64,000 nt of DNA from Forficula auricularia. Taxonomy: Eukaryota > Arthropoda > Insecta > Dermaptera > Forficulidae. The notes beneath the pieces are model-generated. The model did no database searches and had not been told where the DNA came from. It saw only the letters and a list, made by a program, of their open reading frames with translations. The position numbers were made by a program, and so were the translations under genes. Location: positions 498,445-562,444 of the forward strand of contig JALMQS010000819.1 in the NCBI GenBank assembly GCA_024734495.1, in the 5' to 3' direction. Positions 34,913 to 45,536 of the stretch are shown in pieces; within the stretch, counting starts at the first letter, position 1; the number at the start of each line of letters is the position of its first letter.

Positions 34913-34926
34913 ACTATATTTTATTT

Positions 34927-35439
34927 TTTATATGAATGAGTATGTAATTCTTTTATTTTTTGTTTTGTATCCAAAAGAGTTGACTGGTGAGGTTGCATAC
35001 CCTGTGAATTGCAGGCGCTCCCATAGATTCAAGTCCATTAGAATAATAATAAGCCTATCAAGTGCAACTCGAACCGGATTCCGTGGGTTCCTGCACCTTA
35101 TATAGTATCTTCTGAAATACTTGAACTATAAAAATGCTTTCTTATTTGTTGTTGATAAAGAGAGAATGAGTGAATTTGTCGGATTTTTTCATAAATTTAT
35201 CAAAAGTCAAAGAGCTATAAAAATCACCTAAAAATTGCCACTTTAAGTTATTTCACACCTTTATTTTAAAGAGAATTAAATTTGAAGAAAATCTAGCCTG
35301 ATTCTTCTTAAAATGATAAAATTAAATAAATAAATAAATAAATGGAATTCACACCAAGTTTACAAAATAAGAAAACCTAAAAGATTTTACCATATACTAT
35401 CACGGGTTGTGGTTCGTTGAATTAAAATCACTAATTACC
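34927..35439. other. No gene seen
   Basis: No family match was found for the 101-codon plus-strand frame at 34800-35105. The block 34980-35100 is GC-richer. Confidence 0.4.
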
Positions 35440-35730
35440 CCTAAGTTCTGCTTTACGCACCCGATACGCCAATTGCCAAAACTTGTTCGCGATTAAATTA
35501 GAGAAGTATCGAACCACTTCGTTTTACCCTATGAATTCAAAGAAGTGAAACTCTCTCCCGGTATTACTCTTTCTCGACACTTCGAATCTTCAATCCTTCA
35601 AGAGATGCACAGACAATTAATTACGTCTCCACTCTTTCATATAGTCATTTTCTCGTTCCCTCTTCGATAATGCAAGGGTATTTTATAGGTCCGCATCATC
35701 TTGGAGTGCTATTTCTTCCATTCGATGGCA
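35440..35730 (+). pseudogene. Strongly decayed LINE reverse transcriptase tail
   Basis: Reading through stops, SFYPMNSKK, NSLPVLLF and TSNLQSFK line up with SFIPLTSRDWNSLPATIFPATYNLQLFK of the 8-kb copy. The 3' stretch gcatcatcttggagtgc then matches the usual cttggtgtaac region. Confidence 0.6.
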
Positions 35731-35797
35731 TTAAAATAAGTAAATAAAACAAAACAAAAAATTACCAATTTGACATATTTTCATCCATCTCAATTTT

Positions 35798-36381
35798 GTT
35801 AAGAGAGAATGGTGTAGGTTCTTTTTTTTTTTTTTATAATGATACTGATACAAGAAGAAGTTGCACCAAGAAGGTACAACCTCTGTAGTCCGTGGTGGAC
35901 CCTTGTAACGTGAAGATAAGGGGAGATTTAGTGATTGGGTAGAAGGTATCTGTGGATGCTGGTCTTGAAAGATTGAAGGTCATAAGTTGCTGGAAAGACG
36001 GTCGGGGGAAGAGAGTTCCAGTCTCTAGATGTCATGGGGATAAATGAATTGGTGAAACATATTACCTAAATTAATAAAAAAAAAATTTGAAATTTTTTTT
36101 TCTTTGGAACTTTTTAAAAAAATTTTAAATATAAAATACTAGGTAGGTTTCACATAAAAAAAGATCAGATGCTTGTTTAGCACGACTCAATATATATTTC
36201 GGGGTATAAGACCATCTTCAGGAGTTCAGAAAGGACACTTCGTGAACTCCTGAAGATGGTCTTATACCCCGAAATATATATTGAGTCGTGCTAAATAAGC
36301 ATCTGATCTTTTATTTATGTGAAACCTACCTAGTATTTTATATTTAAAAAAAATTTTAAAAGTTCAAAAAAAAACTTTCTT
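35798..36381 (-). mobile_element. Hairpin retroelement with a LINE inserted in its tail
   Basis: An exact 12-bp duplication, catctcaatttt, flanks the unit (35786-35797, 36382-36393). On the minus strand come a palindrome (36095-36376), then gtttcacc, then a LINE 3' end, then gaacctacaccattctctc. The palindrome carries the core CTGAAGA...GAAA at 36250-36274. Confidence 0.75.
35821..36048 (-). mobile_element. LINE 3' end nested in the hairpin element
   Basis: A T run at 35821-35835, then gttgcaccaagaaggtacaac, tcttgaaagattgaaggtc and ccagtctctagatgtcatgg. It is very close to the copy at 2.35 kb. It splits the gtttcacc...ctacacc tail of its host element. Confidence 0.75.
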
Positions 36382-36393
36382 CATCTCAATTTT

Positions 36394-37931
36394 AGTCGTG
36401 TTGCTTGCATCCCGACGTATATATTCATAAAACTTTAAAGGATAAATCTGAAAGTTTTGACCACCACGGTCACAACGGAATTACCCTTAAGTCTGATTTA
36501 CAATATACAACTTTCAAGCTATTTTCACTCAAACCGACTGACTTAATTCCAAATAGATCATAGCTAAGATTTTTATACAAGATTTGCTTCACGTATTCAT
36601 ACTGTCCATTTGGGAGCAAGTAGACTTATTGATAACATTGTCAATTCTAGCTTTAAGGGTCCACATAAGATAAGTGCAAGGATAAAATAATATACGTACA
36701 CTCGATTTCACCATCAAAACTTAAAAGTAATAAGGATCTAAAATTAACCACAAATCACCTTAAAAGTAAATTATATTTCACCAATGATACTTAGGGAAAA
36801 AGCATCGCCTAGACATACTAAAATTTAAACTAAGTAAATTTAAATAAGGTTTAATCGATGATTTTCTCTAGGTGTCACTTGTGAAATACAATTTACTTTA
36901 AAAGTTGCTTGTAGATTAAATTAAGTGTATCCTTAGCTTAAATTTGGTTGGTGTTATCGCCGTAGTCGGACCAATGTATAGAATTTTTAATATAGGCAAT
37001 GTTGATCAAAATTAAATTTCAATTTTTGTTTTCTCTCTCTATTCTGATTACTATTAAATATATTAATGGAATTTGTTGATTTAAATAATTATGTTCAGTC
37101 AAATGGAATAACATCAAAGGGAGAGAACATCATTTAAATAATTATTATAACCACATTTCGCTTTATTTAATTATTTTATATTTGACATTAAATAAATGAA
37201 ATTGATATAACAAAACAATTTTGTTTTACAATTGTTTTTATTTTTATATTATTTTAATTTAAATACTGATCGAGCGGGCTGGTATCCTGGCTATAAGGTC
37301 ACCAGACAAGTATTGGTAAAGATGTGTAGATACCGTTTTGGACTTACTATCAATAAAAAACTTAAGAATATTGACATTTTAAGAACGCTATATTTATTTT
37401 ATTTTTAATTTTTATATTGTAAATAATATTTGAATTTTGCTTCGATTTTTATATTAAATATTTTTTTAAAATCGTTTCCATGATTTTTTAATGAAAAAAA
37501 TAAAAAATTTTGAAGAGTTCATTAAATCTGGGAAAGATTTCTATCAATCACTTCGGTTTACATTATTCATACAGAAAAATTGAAGGAAAATATGAGTTTT
37601 TTAAGACTGAATAAAATTCTCTGTGAATTCTGCAATTTGCCTTCAGCAAAAGCTCAAAAATGCACCTTATCAATACACATTTTTGTTAGATTTTCTAACT
37701 TATTAACTTATAATCAAAGAGCTTACTTTTCTGCGTTTTTAATCCTGAATATTCTGTAATTAGAATGCCCAAGATCTAATTATCAATTTGTTTTACAACA
37801 AATACAAATGTTTTGGAAACAAAATTAACTTTTTACGAACTTCTGTTCTTGACTATCTTAACCCAGATAGAAAAAATCATGTTTGAGGATGATTTTTCTC
37901 CATTTTTTAGAAATTTCTAAACTTGAATATA
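36394..37931. other. No gene seen
   Basis: A long AT-rich stretch with no recognised repeat copy and no credible frame. Confidence 0.4.
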
Positions 37932-37944
37932 CAAAAAAGTTATA

Positions 37945-38254
37945 TATAAAGAGAAACAAAGAGGTTGTCCTCTGCTTGGTGCAAATAAACATACACACAT
38001 ACATCTCAAAAATATATATCAGCATATATATTATTTATTTGTTTGAGACTATAGTTTCGAAGGCTTGGCTTTCATCATCAGTATTTTTTAATTATGATGA
38101 TGAAGGCCAAGCCTTCGAAACTATAGCCTCAAACAAATAAATAAATATATAAAGATATATATTTTTGATATATATGTGTGTATGTTTATTTGAATCAAGC
38201 AGAGGACAACCTCGTTTCTTTTTATGAATCAACATCTCTGCTACTCTCGGAAAA
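37945..38254 (+). mobile_element. Hairpin element, CTGCTACTCTCGG-tail family
   Basis: The palindrome (37951-38216) pairs aggttgtcctctgcttg with caagcagaggacaacct. The tail tgaatcaacatctctgc-tactctcgg then A's follow. The core on the minus strand at 38055-38081 is CTGATGA-T-GAAAGCC-loop-TTC-GAAAC; the other arm has a perfect GAAGGC/GCCTTC stem. Flanks at 37932 and 38267 (caaaaaag-t/a-tatat) may be a worn duplication. Confidence 0.7.
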
Positions 38255-38285
38255 ATAAAAAATAATCAAAAAAGATATATTTAAA

Positions 38286-39795
38286 ATTGTTTAAAAAATT
38301 AGAGATCAGGTCGACAAGTGTAGCAAGTAAATATTATGTTTATTCATATCTAATGCCTTGAGACGTTCGAATAAGTAAAAAAAAAAAATCATTATTATTA
38401 TTTTATTATAAATTCCTTATTTGAAATCAATGAATTTTTGATCTGTTATTATATTTTATCTATACAATTTGATTTTTTTCAGATATATAATTATAAATTT
38501 TGTAAACAAATTCGTTATATCAATTTTTTCCTCATCTATCGTTCCTTTTTTTTAATGCAAAATAAATATAATGAAATTTTTTCTTGACGAAAAAAAATTT
38601 AATCCACCCCCTCTATTTCCATTCCTCTTTTACCCTTCTATTTCTCCCATCGTTTTCTTTATTCTATATCGTGACAATATATTTATTTTTCGAAAAGTAA
38701 TCATACACAACGTTAACGGGTTTTATTTTTATTGCCATATTTCCGACCCTTTTATTTACCCATTCGAAATTGAGATAGAAAACTTTTATTTTATTTTTTT
38801 TTCATTTCGTATTCTTTGCTTTTCAGTTGCCTACCCCATTGCAAAGCACTTCTAAACCAGTCGCGTTAGATGATTTCATCTAACAACATACCAAACCAAT
38901 ATATTATTAAGGATTGTCTTTTTGTGGGGGTTACAATCGCAAGAAAAAGAGATGGCTAAAAGAAGGGTTGGAAGAGGAAGAAGAAGGTAGGAAAAAAGAC
39001 GCGTGGGGAGTTAAGTCTGCCTAAATCCTCCATTTGAGGGATATAACGTATCACTTTTTCTGGACCTTTGCAGATACAGAGGCTTAGGATATCGACTTAA
39101 CGGTCAAATGGTCAGTTCAAACAAGCAGATTGAACGAACATAATCTGGAATCCCTTTTTTCAGAGAACACACCAATATTCATTCAAGATCAATTAAAATT
39201 GACGCATTTACAAACAAAAAAAAACTCTAACGGATCTTTGCCGAACTTTATCCAATGTTCTATATTATTCTAAGGGAAAGTAGTTTAAAATATAATTTTA
39301 CAAGAAAACTTTATATGACCTTTTTGGTGGTCCTCACGGTACTTAATTACAATATTAAATTTCATCAAAATTGGTTTAATCATTTTCAAAAAAACTAAAA
39401 AAGTATTGAAATAAAGCACTAATGTTTGTGGCCGATATGTACCAAAAAATAATCGGCGCTTCATTTTATTAAAATAATGGTAGAGTTTCAATTTAATTTC
39501 AATCGGTTCAGAGGTGTGGAAAAAATCGTGGACGAAAAAAACGATAACATCCATCCATCCGAACACACTTCCTGAAAAAATCGCACTTTTTGGCCTGTGG
39601 ACGAGACCCCATGTAATTTTTGCCAAAACAGTCACGTGCTAAAATTCAACCTAAATGAATACAATTTGTGACTTTAATTGAGACCATGGATTCCGTAGTC
39701 TTTACCTGAGGACCCTTTGAAGTTGCGCTTGCCACGAGAGCGATAAGAATACTTTACCCATGCTTCGAATTGGATAAAGTAAAAAATTATTATGA
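38286..39795. other. No gene seen
   Basis: The 94-codon plus frame at 38571 and the 116-codon minus frame at 39285 are hydrophobic, low-complexity and resemble no family. The stretch 39480-39580, with catccatccatccgaacac, looks like repeat DNA but has no second copy here. Confidence 0.4.
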
Positions 39796-40170
39796 TAGCT
39801 ATTTAGATTTAGGAAAATGTATGATGAAATAATTTTATTGAATGTGAGTAAATAAATAAATCCAAATCTTCGTCTCACCCTGCAGGCAGACTCTGAGTAA
39901 TATTATCCCCTCACGAATAGACGTTAATTGTAATCAAAGAAATAATTGTGAATCTTTTTAGTAAAAAGGGTGCGGATAGAAGAACTCGTCCTTGCTCTCT
40001 CTTTTCAACTAAGAAGCTGCAAGTCTAGACAAGTTTCACTCGATTAGATATTAGTTTTACTCGATGTTATTCTAGGAATACACAAATTCCCGTGTACCCT
40101 TGATCCAAAGTGATACTCGCTATGCATTAATCATTCTGTCTTCTGGATACAGAAAATAGGAAATTGCTTT
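39796..40170 (+). repeat. Dispersed direct repeat, copy 1
   Basis: It aligns with 45633-46010 at high identity: gatagctatttagatttagg, cagactctgagtaat, gcggatagaagaactcgtcc, aagtgatactcgctatgc. The alignment resumes at 40492-40550 after an insertion. Confidence 0.85.
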
Positions 40171-40485
40171 TCATTATAATAAACTAAATAAGCAAATAAC
40201 ATTTTTCAAATAATTTTCTTTGAAACCAATTTTAACCGCGAAAGTTAAATAATGTAATCAATAATTTCTTATGTTATTTCTACATTTAGATAATTATTTT
40301 ATTATTTTTTGAAAAGGAAAAAAAATAATAATTTTCTAAATGTAGAATTAACATAAGAAATTATTGATTATATTATTTATCTTTCACGCTTCAAATTGCT
40401 TTAAGAAAAAATAAAACTAACGATTAAAAAGTTAATTTGTCTAAAATTTTCTTTTAATTAACCCGTTTGTTTGTCTATGCTTCTT
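40171..40485. mobile_element. Insertion with palindrome inside the direct repeat
   Basis: It is absent from the copy at 45.6 kb. The palindrome at 40236-40390 pairs gcgaaagttaaataatgtaa with the complement ending ctttcacgc. The edges tgcttttcatta and tgcttcttttat may be the target duplication. Confidence 0.6.
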
Positions 40486-40550
40486 TTATAAAAAATCAAG
40501 AAAATCTTAAGAAAAACTACCAAGAAACATAATATACATTTTCTGCATTT

Positions 40551-41233
40551 TTCAATCTGTTATTCTAAACTAGAAATCTCAAAATATAAACAGTTCTTCA
40601 TTATGTAAATACAAAAACGAACTTTCTAAGATATTTTATTATCATGAGTTTCAGGCAGGCATATACATAGTAAGAAAATTTTTCGTTTGAGAAATCAAAA
40701 ACAACAAATAAAATAATCGAAAGAATTCAATAATTCTGGCCGGAAGGCAGGTTTTTTAATTTTAAGCAAAAAAATATTTGGGACCAAAAAACTATTAAAT
40801 AAACATTATAATTAATCGAGTTAGTTTAATCTCAAAAACAAACACACCGTTTAAGAATTAATTAAACAAGAAAATAATTAGATTGGTAAACAAATAATAA
40901 TTTCGGTAGCGCCTGCAAGTTATGCTACTTCTTGGCAGAAAGACATATTTAAGGCTACCATATAGGAGCTGACATCTGGAATTAGTCTTTTAAGACATAA
41001 GGAGGACATTGTTTGGGAGGTTAAAAAGTCCACATTAACGGGCTAACAGGCCGAGTATTTTCAATATAATTCGGCACGCTCAGCAAATTAATAAAGGATT
41101 GAGTTCGATCAAAATTTTTCATTTTTTTTTTTTTTTTTTTGCTAATTCGTATTTAGGTTTAAAGCTCGGAGAATTATGGTGATATTTAATTACCTTAGAA
41201 AATTTAAGTATGTTGCTGAAGACATATGTATAG
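40551..41233. other. No gene seen
   Basis: AT-rich sequence; a T run lies at 41123-41140. Confidence 0.4.
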
Positions 41234-41290
41234 AGAATTTCGGTGTATGGATGTGAAATCTGGACGATTGGAGAGGCAGAAAGAGATTGA
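41234..41290 (+). pseudogene. Tiny LINE reverse transcriptase remnant
   Basis: It reads RISVYGCEIWTIGEAERD then a stop. LINE proteins commonly have L-Y-G-x-E-T-W-T-L at this place, so the match is good but very short. It differs from the family at 8 kb and may belong with the remnant at 52.1 kb. Confidence 0.5.
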
Positions 41291-41299
41291 AAGTCTTAA

Positions 41300-42094
41300 G
41301 TTAAATTTTTAAATAAGTAGATAAAAATACTAAAAAGGAATTTTTTGAAAAAACTGGAATTTTTTTTTTTAAGAATATATAATATATATTCAAATCTTTT
41401 ATATAAACAATCTTCAAACGTTTAATGGAATACCAAACATTTCGGGATAATTTTTTCCTTTATCAATGGAATTTTAATTTAAGAAATTTAAAAAAGAAAA
41501 AAGTTACTCTATGAAATGAATATTAAAGCAACTATATAAAAATGTATGTAATAAAATTTTGAATGAATTGGTTAAAGATTTCTTTTATTTATATTAGCAC
41601 TTAGATGAATAAGTAATTTTTAAGGCCGCTTAGTCCACCTTCGGTTAAACTGTCAGTTAGTTTTGACTGCCAGCTAAATAAGATAACCATAGATATGAAT
41701 CACCTAAACGCTGAAGCTAAAGTAGCTGCATTCTGACAGCTATTTTAAATCTAAAGTCTGAATTAGCTCATTTTTAGGCAGGTATACAAATTTGTCTAAT
41801 GTAATTCAGGCTTTAGGAAAAGTTGAATGCAAATCAAATTAAACTAGTCCTGAATTTAAACACTACTTAACAATTTGTCCAAAGAGATTTCATGTAAATA
41901 CAATTATAGCTATTGAATGTATGGTCTGGTAAATTGTTAAAGATTAAAATTTTTATTTTCTCACTTTATTTATGTATCTTAATTGTATTTTTATATATGC
42001 TAAAAATTCAAAGAGATCTATAAGGTGAAACATTTGTGTCACGATTGTCCCTGAAATCTCAAAATTAAGATAAGTAACTAAGTGTGTGTCTTGT
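41300..42094. other. No gene seen
   Basis: AT-rich sequence without recognised repeats. Confidence 0.4.
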
Positions 42095-42192
42095 AAGGGT
42101 GTTTTTTTAAAGGTTCACAAATTTAAATAAAAATAAAACAAAGAAAAATATTTTTAATGTCAATGAAACTGGCTTTATTGGAAAGGTAATTT

Positions 42193-42340
42193 TATGGCAT
42201 TAATGTTTGAAAATGATTTCGGCCATGTCGCCAATAATTCGCCGAATGTTGTGTTCCAAGTGTACAATCGCTTCTGGTTTATCGGTGTAGACAAGTGACT
42301 TGACATATCTACAACCAGAGACTTGGAACACAACATTGGA
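42193..42340 (-). pseudogene. Mariner transposase end, left arm copy with deletion
   Basis: On the minus strand it reads LEHNIRRIIGD then jumps to MAEIIFKH and a stop. Compared with the right arm, about 25 codons between these blocks are missing. The flanking untranslated ends of the two arms match. Confidence 0.6.
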
Positions 42341-42347
42341 ACACAAC

Positions 42348-42646
42348 TTTGGAATCCTTCCTCCTTTCCTTTCAAACCGACGTTTCGGAGGATTTTTCCC
42401 TCCTTCTTCAGGGTTTCAAAGGATCAATGAATGATCAATGTTTCATTCATTGACCCTTTGAAACCCTGAAGAAGGATGGAAAAATCCTCCGAAACGTCGG
42501 TTTGAAAGGAAAGGAGGAAGGATTCCAATAAATTACACCTTATTTGATATTTGTTAATTTTTTCTTTCCTCACTACCTCTGGGCTGCCTTCCATTATATT
42601 CAATTAAAATTTCTACCAGTCCAGAAAAAATTTCGTTGCAAAAAAA
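42348..42646 (+). mobile_element. Hairpin retroelement inserted in the mariner foldback
   Basis: A 12-bp duplication, ttggaacacaac, flanks it (42336-42347, 42647-42658). It shares the tail ctaccagtcc...tttcgttgc plus poly-A with the 34.5-kb element. Its left arm is shorter, so the insert is 5'-truncated. The core at 42466-42494 is CTGAAGA-A-GGA...TCC-GAAAC. Confidence 0.8.
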
Positions 42647-42781
42647 TTGGAACACAACATTCGGCAAATTATTGGCGAAATACGGCCTCAATCGATGCGA
42701 AAATTGTTTGAAAATTGGAAATCCACATTGCGCCATCTACGCTCCAGCCGCGGCGGCCACATGGCCAAAATCAGATTCTAA
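42647..42781 (+). pseudogene. Mariner-type transposase, C-terminal end
   Basis: An uninterrupted frame of 44 codons to a TAA at 42779-42781 begins LEHNIRQIIGEIRPQ and ends RSSRGGHMAKIRF. An N-I-R-x-x-I...G-G-H ending is typical of Tc1/mariner transposases. The DDE catalytic core is absent, so it is not functional. Confidence 0.7.
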
Positions 42782-42892
42782 CATTAATGGCATAAAATTA
42801 TCTTTCCATTAAAACCAGTTTCATTGATATTAAAAATAATTTTCTTTGTTTTATTTTAATTAAAAGTTGTGAACCTCTAAAAAAAACACCCT

Positions 42893-43675
42893 ATACTTAA
42901 TGCACACCGGAGGACTTGAACCGAAACACTCTGCGTTGGACAAAAATTTAAATATTTATTTGAAACTTTTAATAATCTATTAAGGTGCTGTTGGTGAGTT
43001 TTCAATATAAAAAGGGGATTTCAATTTATTACCTAGCTATAAAATTTTCATTTAGAATTATCTGTTGTCGTGGGTTCGTTAATGGACATGTAAAAAATGG
43101 CATCTCCTTTTTCACTCTCCCGGGACTCTCTATCCCTTGTTTTAACTTAAATATTTATTAATATTTTAAACGTAATCGATTATATCCTCAATTAATCCTT
43201 AAATATCCGAGGGAATGAAAAAGAACAAGGCTTTAAAGTAAATGAACAGAAACAACTAAAGTTTCAGAATCTCTTGAGAGTTTCAAAGAAAAGAAAAGAA
43301 AGAAAAATGAAGTTGAACGGCAACAACATCTTGAGATAATGTCTGCATTAAAAAATATCTTACCTATATGTATATTATTTTCAAAGAAAAAAAGTTCTAT
43401 ATACTTACTATTAGGAATATTTAGAATATTTTTATCCAAGAAAAAATAACATATGAATATTTTCCAAAACGATTTAAAAATTTTCACAGAGAAACTGCAT
43501 TTTAATTTACATATTCCCATTTTAAGATCATAATTCAGCTCATTACTCATACTTATTATATTGATCATTGTATTTATATATGTTTGTTACTAAGTACATA
43601 CTCCACACTTGCGGCGTTGAAGTAGGTACTGACTCATACTGACAATTTAAAAATATACTCCTAATAAATTAATTT
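42893..43675. other. No gene seen
   Basis: The 111-codon minus frame at 43233-43568 is rich in F, I, N and K and has no recognisable features. Confidence 0.4.
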
Positions 43676-43690
43676 ATTATTATTTATATA

Positions 43691-44008
43691 AGATGTATGT
43701 AAAAAATCAGAGGAAAAAGGAACAAATAAACACTGTATTAAATCATACGACCAATTCCAACGTTTCGCCAATTTATTGTGACTTCATCTAATTACCAAGA
43801 AAATAATTGAATGACGAAGTGTTTTAAAAATTTGATCATGGTAATTATCAAAATTATATTTGTATTTATTTTTGGTATAGAACCTGACGAAGCCACAATA
43901 AATTGGCGAAACGTTGCAATTGGTCGCATGTTTTAACACCGTGTTTAATTGTTCCTTTTTCCTCTTATTTTTTACATTTAACACTGATAATGGAACTGAA
44001 TAATAATA
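43691..44008 (+). mobile_element. Hairpin element with a clear hammerhead-like core
   Basis: A 15-bp exact, low-complexity duplication, attattatttatata, flanks it (43676-43690, 44009-44023). The arms pair atcagaggaaaaaggaacaa with the complement at 43950-43970. The core at 43884-43911 is CTGACGA-A-GCCA-loop-TGGC-GAAAC. Confidence 0.7.
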
Positions 44009-44331
44009 ATTATTATTTATATACTTTAAACATCTTGATGAGTTTGCAAGAGCAAAGAACTCGACTATCTATACTCTATACATGAGTGAATCCTTATTCA
44101 GGGATACATATTACTAATACCTAATCTTCATTAGGTCTGCTAAGGTTACTGTCCAGATCTGATGTAAACTAACTATTATAAATAAACGATTCAAATTAGA
44201 GATTTTGTGATGAAGAAGGGAAATCGCCTATTATCGGTTATTTTAATTTTTGTCTGTTTTTCAACAATTATAAATTATGTACTACGATAGAAATTTATGT
44301 ATTCCTATATACAAATCAACCTACCCTAATA

Positions 44332-44536
44332 TCTATACTTATTAACTTATTATAATCGTTTTTGCGACGCCGCCGACGTGATTTTTTTTAATTTTAAAAC
44401 CCAGTAATAGTTCATGACAAATCAAATGTATCAAAATTATAAAATTTAAATTATTATCTTAGAACCCACTGGGGAGTCCAGGGGGCTTAGCTCTTTAGCC
44501 AGTAAGATGCCCTCCAAAGGCGGAATTCGCAGCTAG
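44332..44536 (+). mobile_element. Helitron-like element, AAAACCCACTAATAG family
   Basis: It starts A|TCTATACTTATTAAC and ends ggaattcgcagCTAG|T. A TC start, CTAG end, A-T insertion site and a short GCG/CGC hairpin just before the end are all Helitron traits. There is no coding. Confidence 0.6.
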
Positions 44537-44559
44537 TTTATAATAAATTAGTAAATAAA

Positions 44560-44836
44560 ATAACAAGACTTAAATATAGGATAAAAGACTTGCAAACAAA
44601 CTACAAGACTATAGAACTAGGAGCAAGTACAAGTCTAGTAGGTACCAAAAACTAGACCAAGCTACTAGACTAACACCAAGAACAAGACTTGCCTGTGGAC
44701 TACCTAATATATATAAAAATAAGATCAGGATCAACACTCATGTATATAGGATAAGTCAAAGAACATGATATGACTATGACTAAAACTAAGTACAATACCA
44801 AGACCAATTTGGCATATCATTTGTACCTGAATATTT
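44560..44836 (+). repeat. Degenerate AAGACT-rich stretch
   Basis: Words such as aagact, agacta and caagac recur irregularly over about 250 bases. It may be a decayed simple repeat. Confidence 0.45.
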
Positions 44837-45239
44837 TTTAAATTAAAACTCAATTTTTGTCCACGTATGGTAACCATCACCAAATATAATTAAGAACTCC
44901 ATAAAAGAGGATATGTTACTCTTCTTTTTCAATTTGTCAAGGTGTATGTTTTAAGAAGACAAGTGTAATTTAATATCAATTTAATAAATGTTATTTATAA
45001 TAATATATAGACATCATTGTCAACCTTTTCAATTAATTCTTTGACATATTTAATAAATATTTATATTTGAAAATTGAAAACTTGATTGATTTTCATTTGA
45101 ATAATTATTTTCAATTTTCTCTTTTTTTTCTTTTTCATAATTTAAATTTTGTATTTCATTAACCTAAATTGAAATATAAATCAAAATGCAAATGAAAAAT
45201 GGTGATAATGATGGAATGTTGATGGTTTGTGTTTGACAG
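44837..45239 (+). other. Intron segment upstream of the Ig exon
   Basis: This is A/T-rich sequence leading into the acceptor of the Ig exon. The last 20 bases are T/G-rich and end in CAG. I see no other exon and no recognisable repeat here. Confidence 0.6.
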
Positions 45240-45390
45240 ACGGATGGAACGTATGACACCCTGAGTCGCCTCGAGTTTACGGCAAGTCGCTATGAAAACG
45301 GAGGCACTCTGGAATGCAAGGGCAGCAACGCGGTGATCCAGGAACTAGCACTGAGCCCTATGAGGAGGACCATCGACCTCGAGGTTCGAT
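45240..45390 (+). CDS. Internal exon of an immunoglobulin-superfamily cell-surface protein
   Basis: This is the one host exon I can support. An AG acceptor (gtttgacag) precedes it and a GTAAGT donor follows directly. One frame is open for all 151 bases, giving 50 codons plus one base, so it starts in phase 0 and ends in phase 1. The other two frames hit stops early. The peptide starts TDGTYDTLSRLEFTASRY and continues to ENGGTLECKGSN, the G-x-x-x-C stretch typical of the F strand of an Ig domain with its second disulphide cysteine. It ends in TIDLEVR, the G strand. The exon is much richer in G+C than its surroundings. Sidestep-like or nephrin/hemicentin-like adhesion proteins of arthropods have similar domain ends, often followed by Y-P-P across the next splice junction. 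The Ig assignment is firm; the family is a guess. No other exon of this gene is recognisable in the window. Confidence 0.85.
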
Positions 45391-45536
45391 GTAAGTACCC
45401 GATATGAATCATTAAACACTGTTAACTAATAGAAAAATCAGAAATCCCCAGAAGCATATTAACATTAGTAAATAGATAATCACAAAAACTCTATATTTAG
45501 TGCTAATTAAGTGAAAGATCCTGAGAGTGACCGCAT

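Larger units (their letters stand above)
42096..42892. mobile_element. Foldback made of two mariner 3' ends
   Basis: The outer inverted repeats start agggtgttttttta and end with the complement. Both arms continue as the 3' end of a Tc1/mariner transposon: each has the terminal codons of a transposase running inward to outward, the left one on the minus strand. A hairpin retroelement sits in the middle. Confidence 0.75.

Noticed and set aside
39285..39635. 116-codon minus-strand frame
   Set aside because: Low-complexity, rich in F, I and K, no family resemblance and no splice context; a chance frame in AT-rich DNA.
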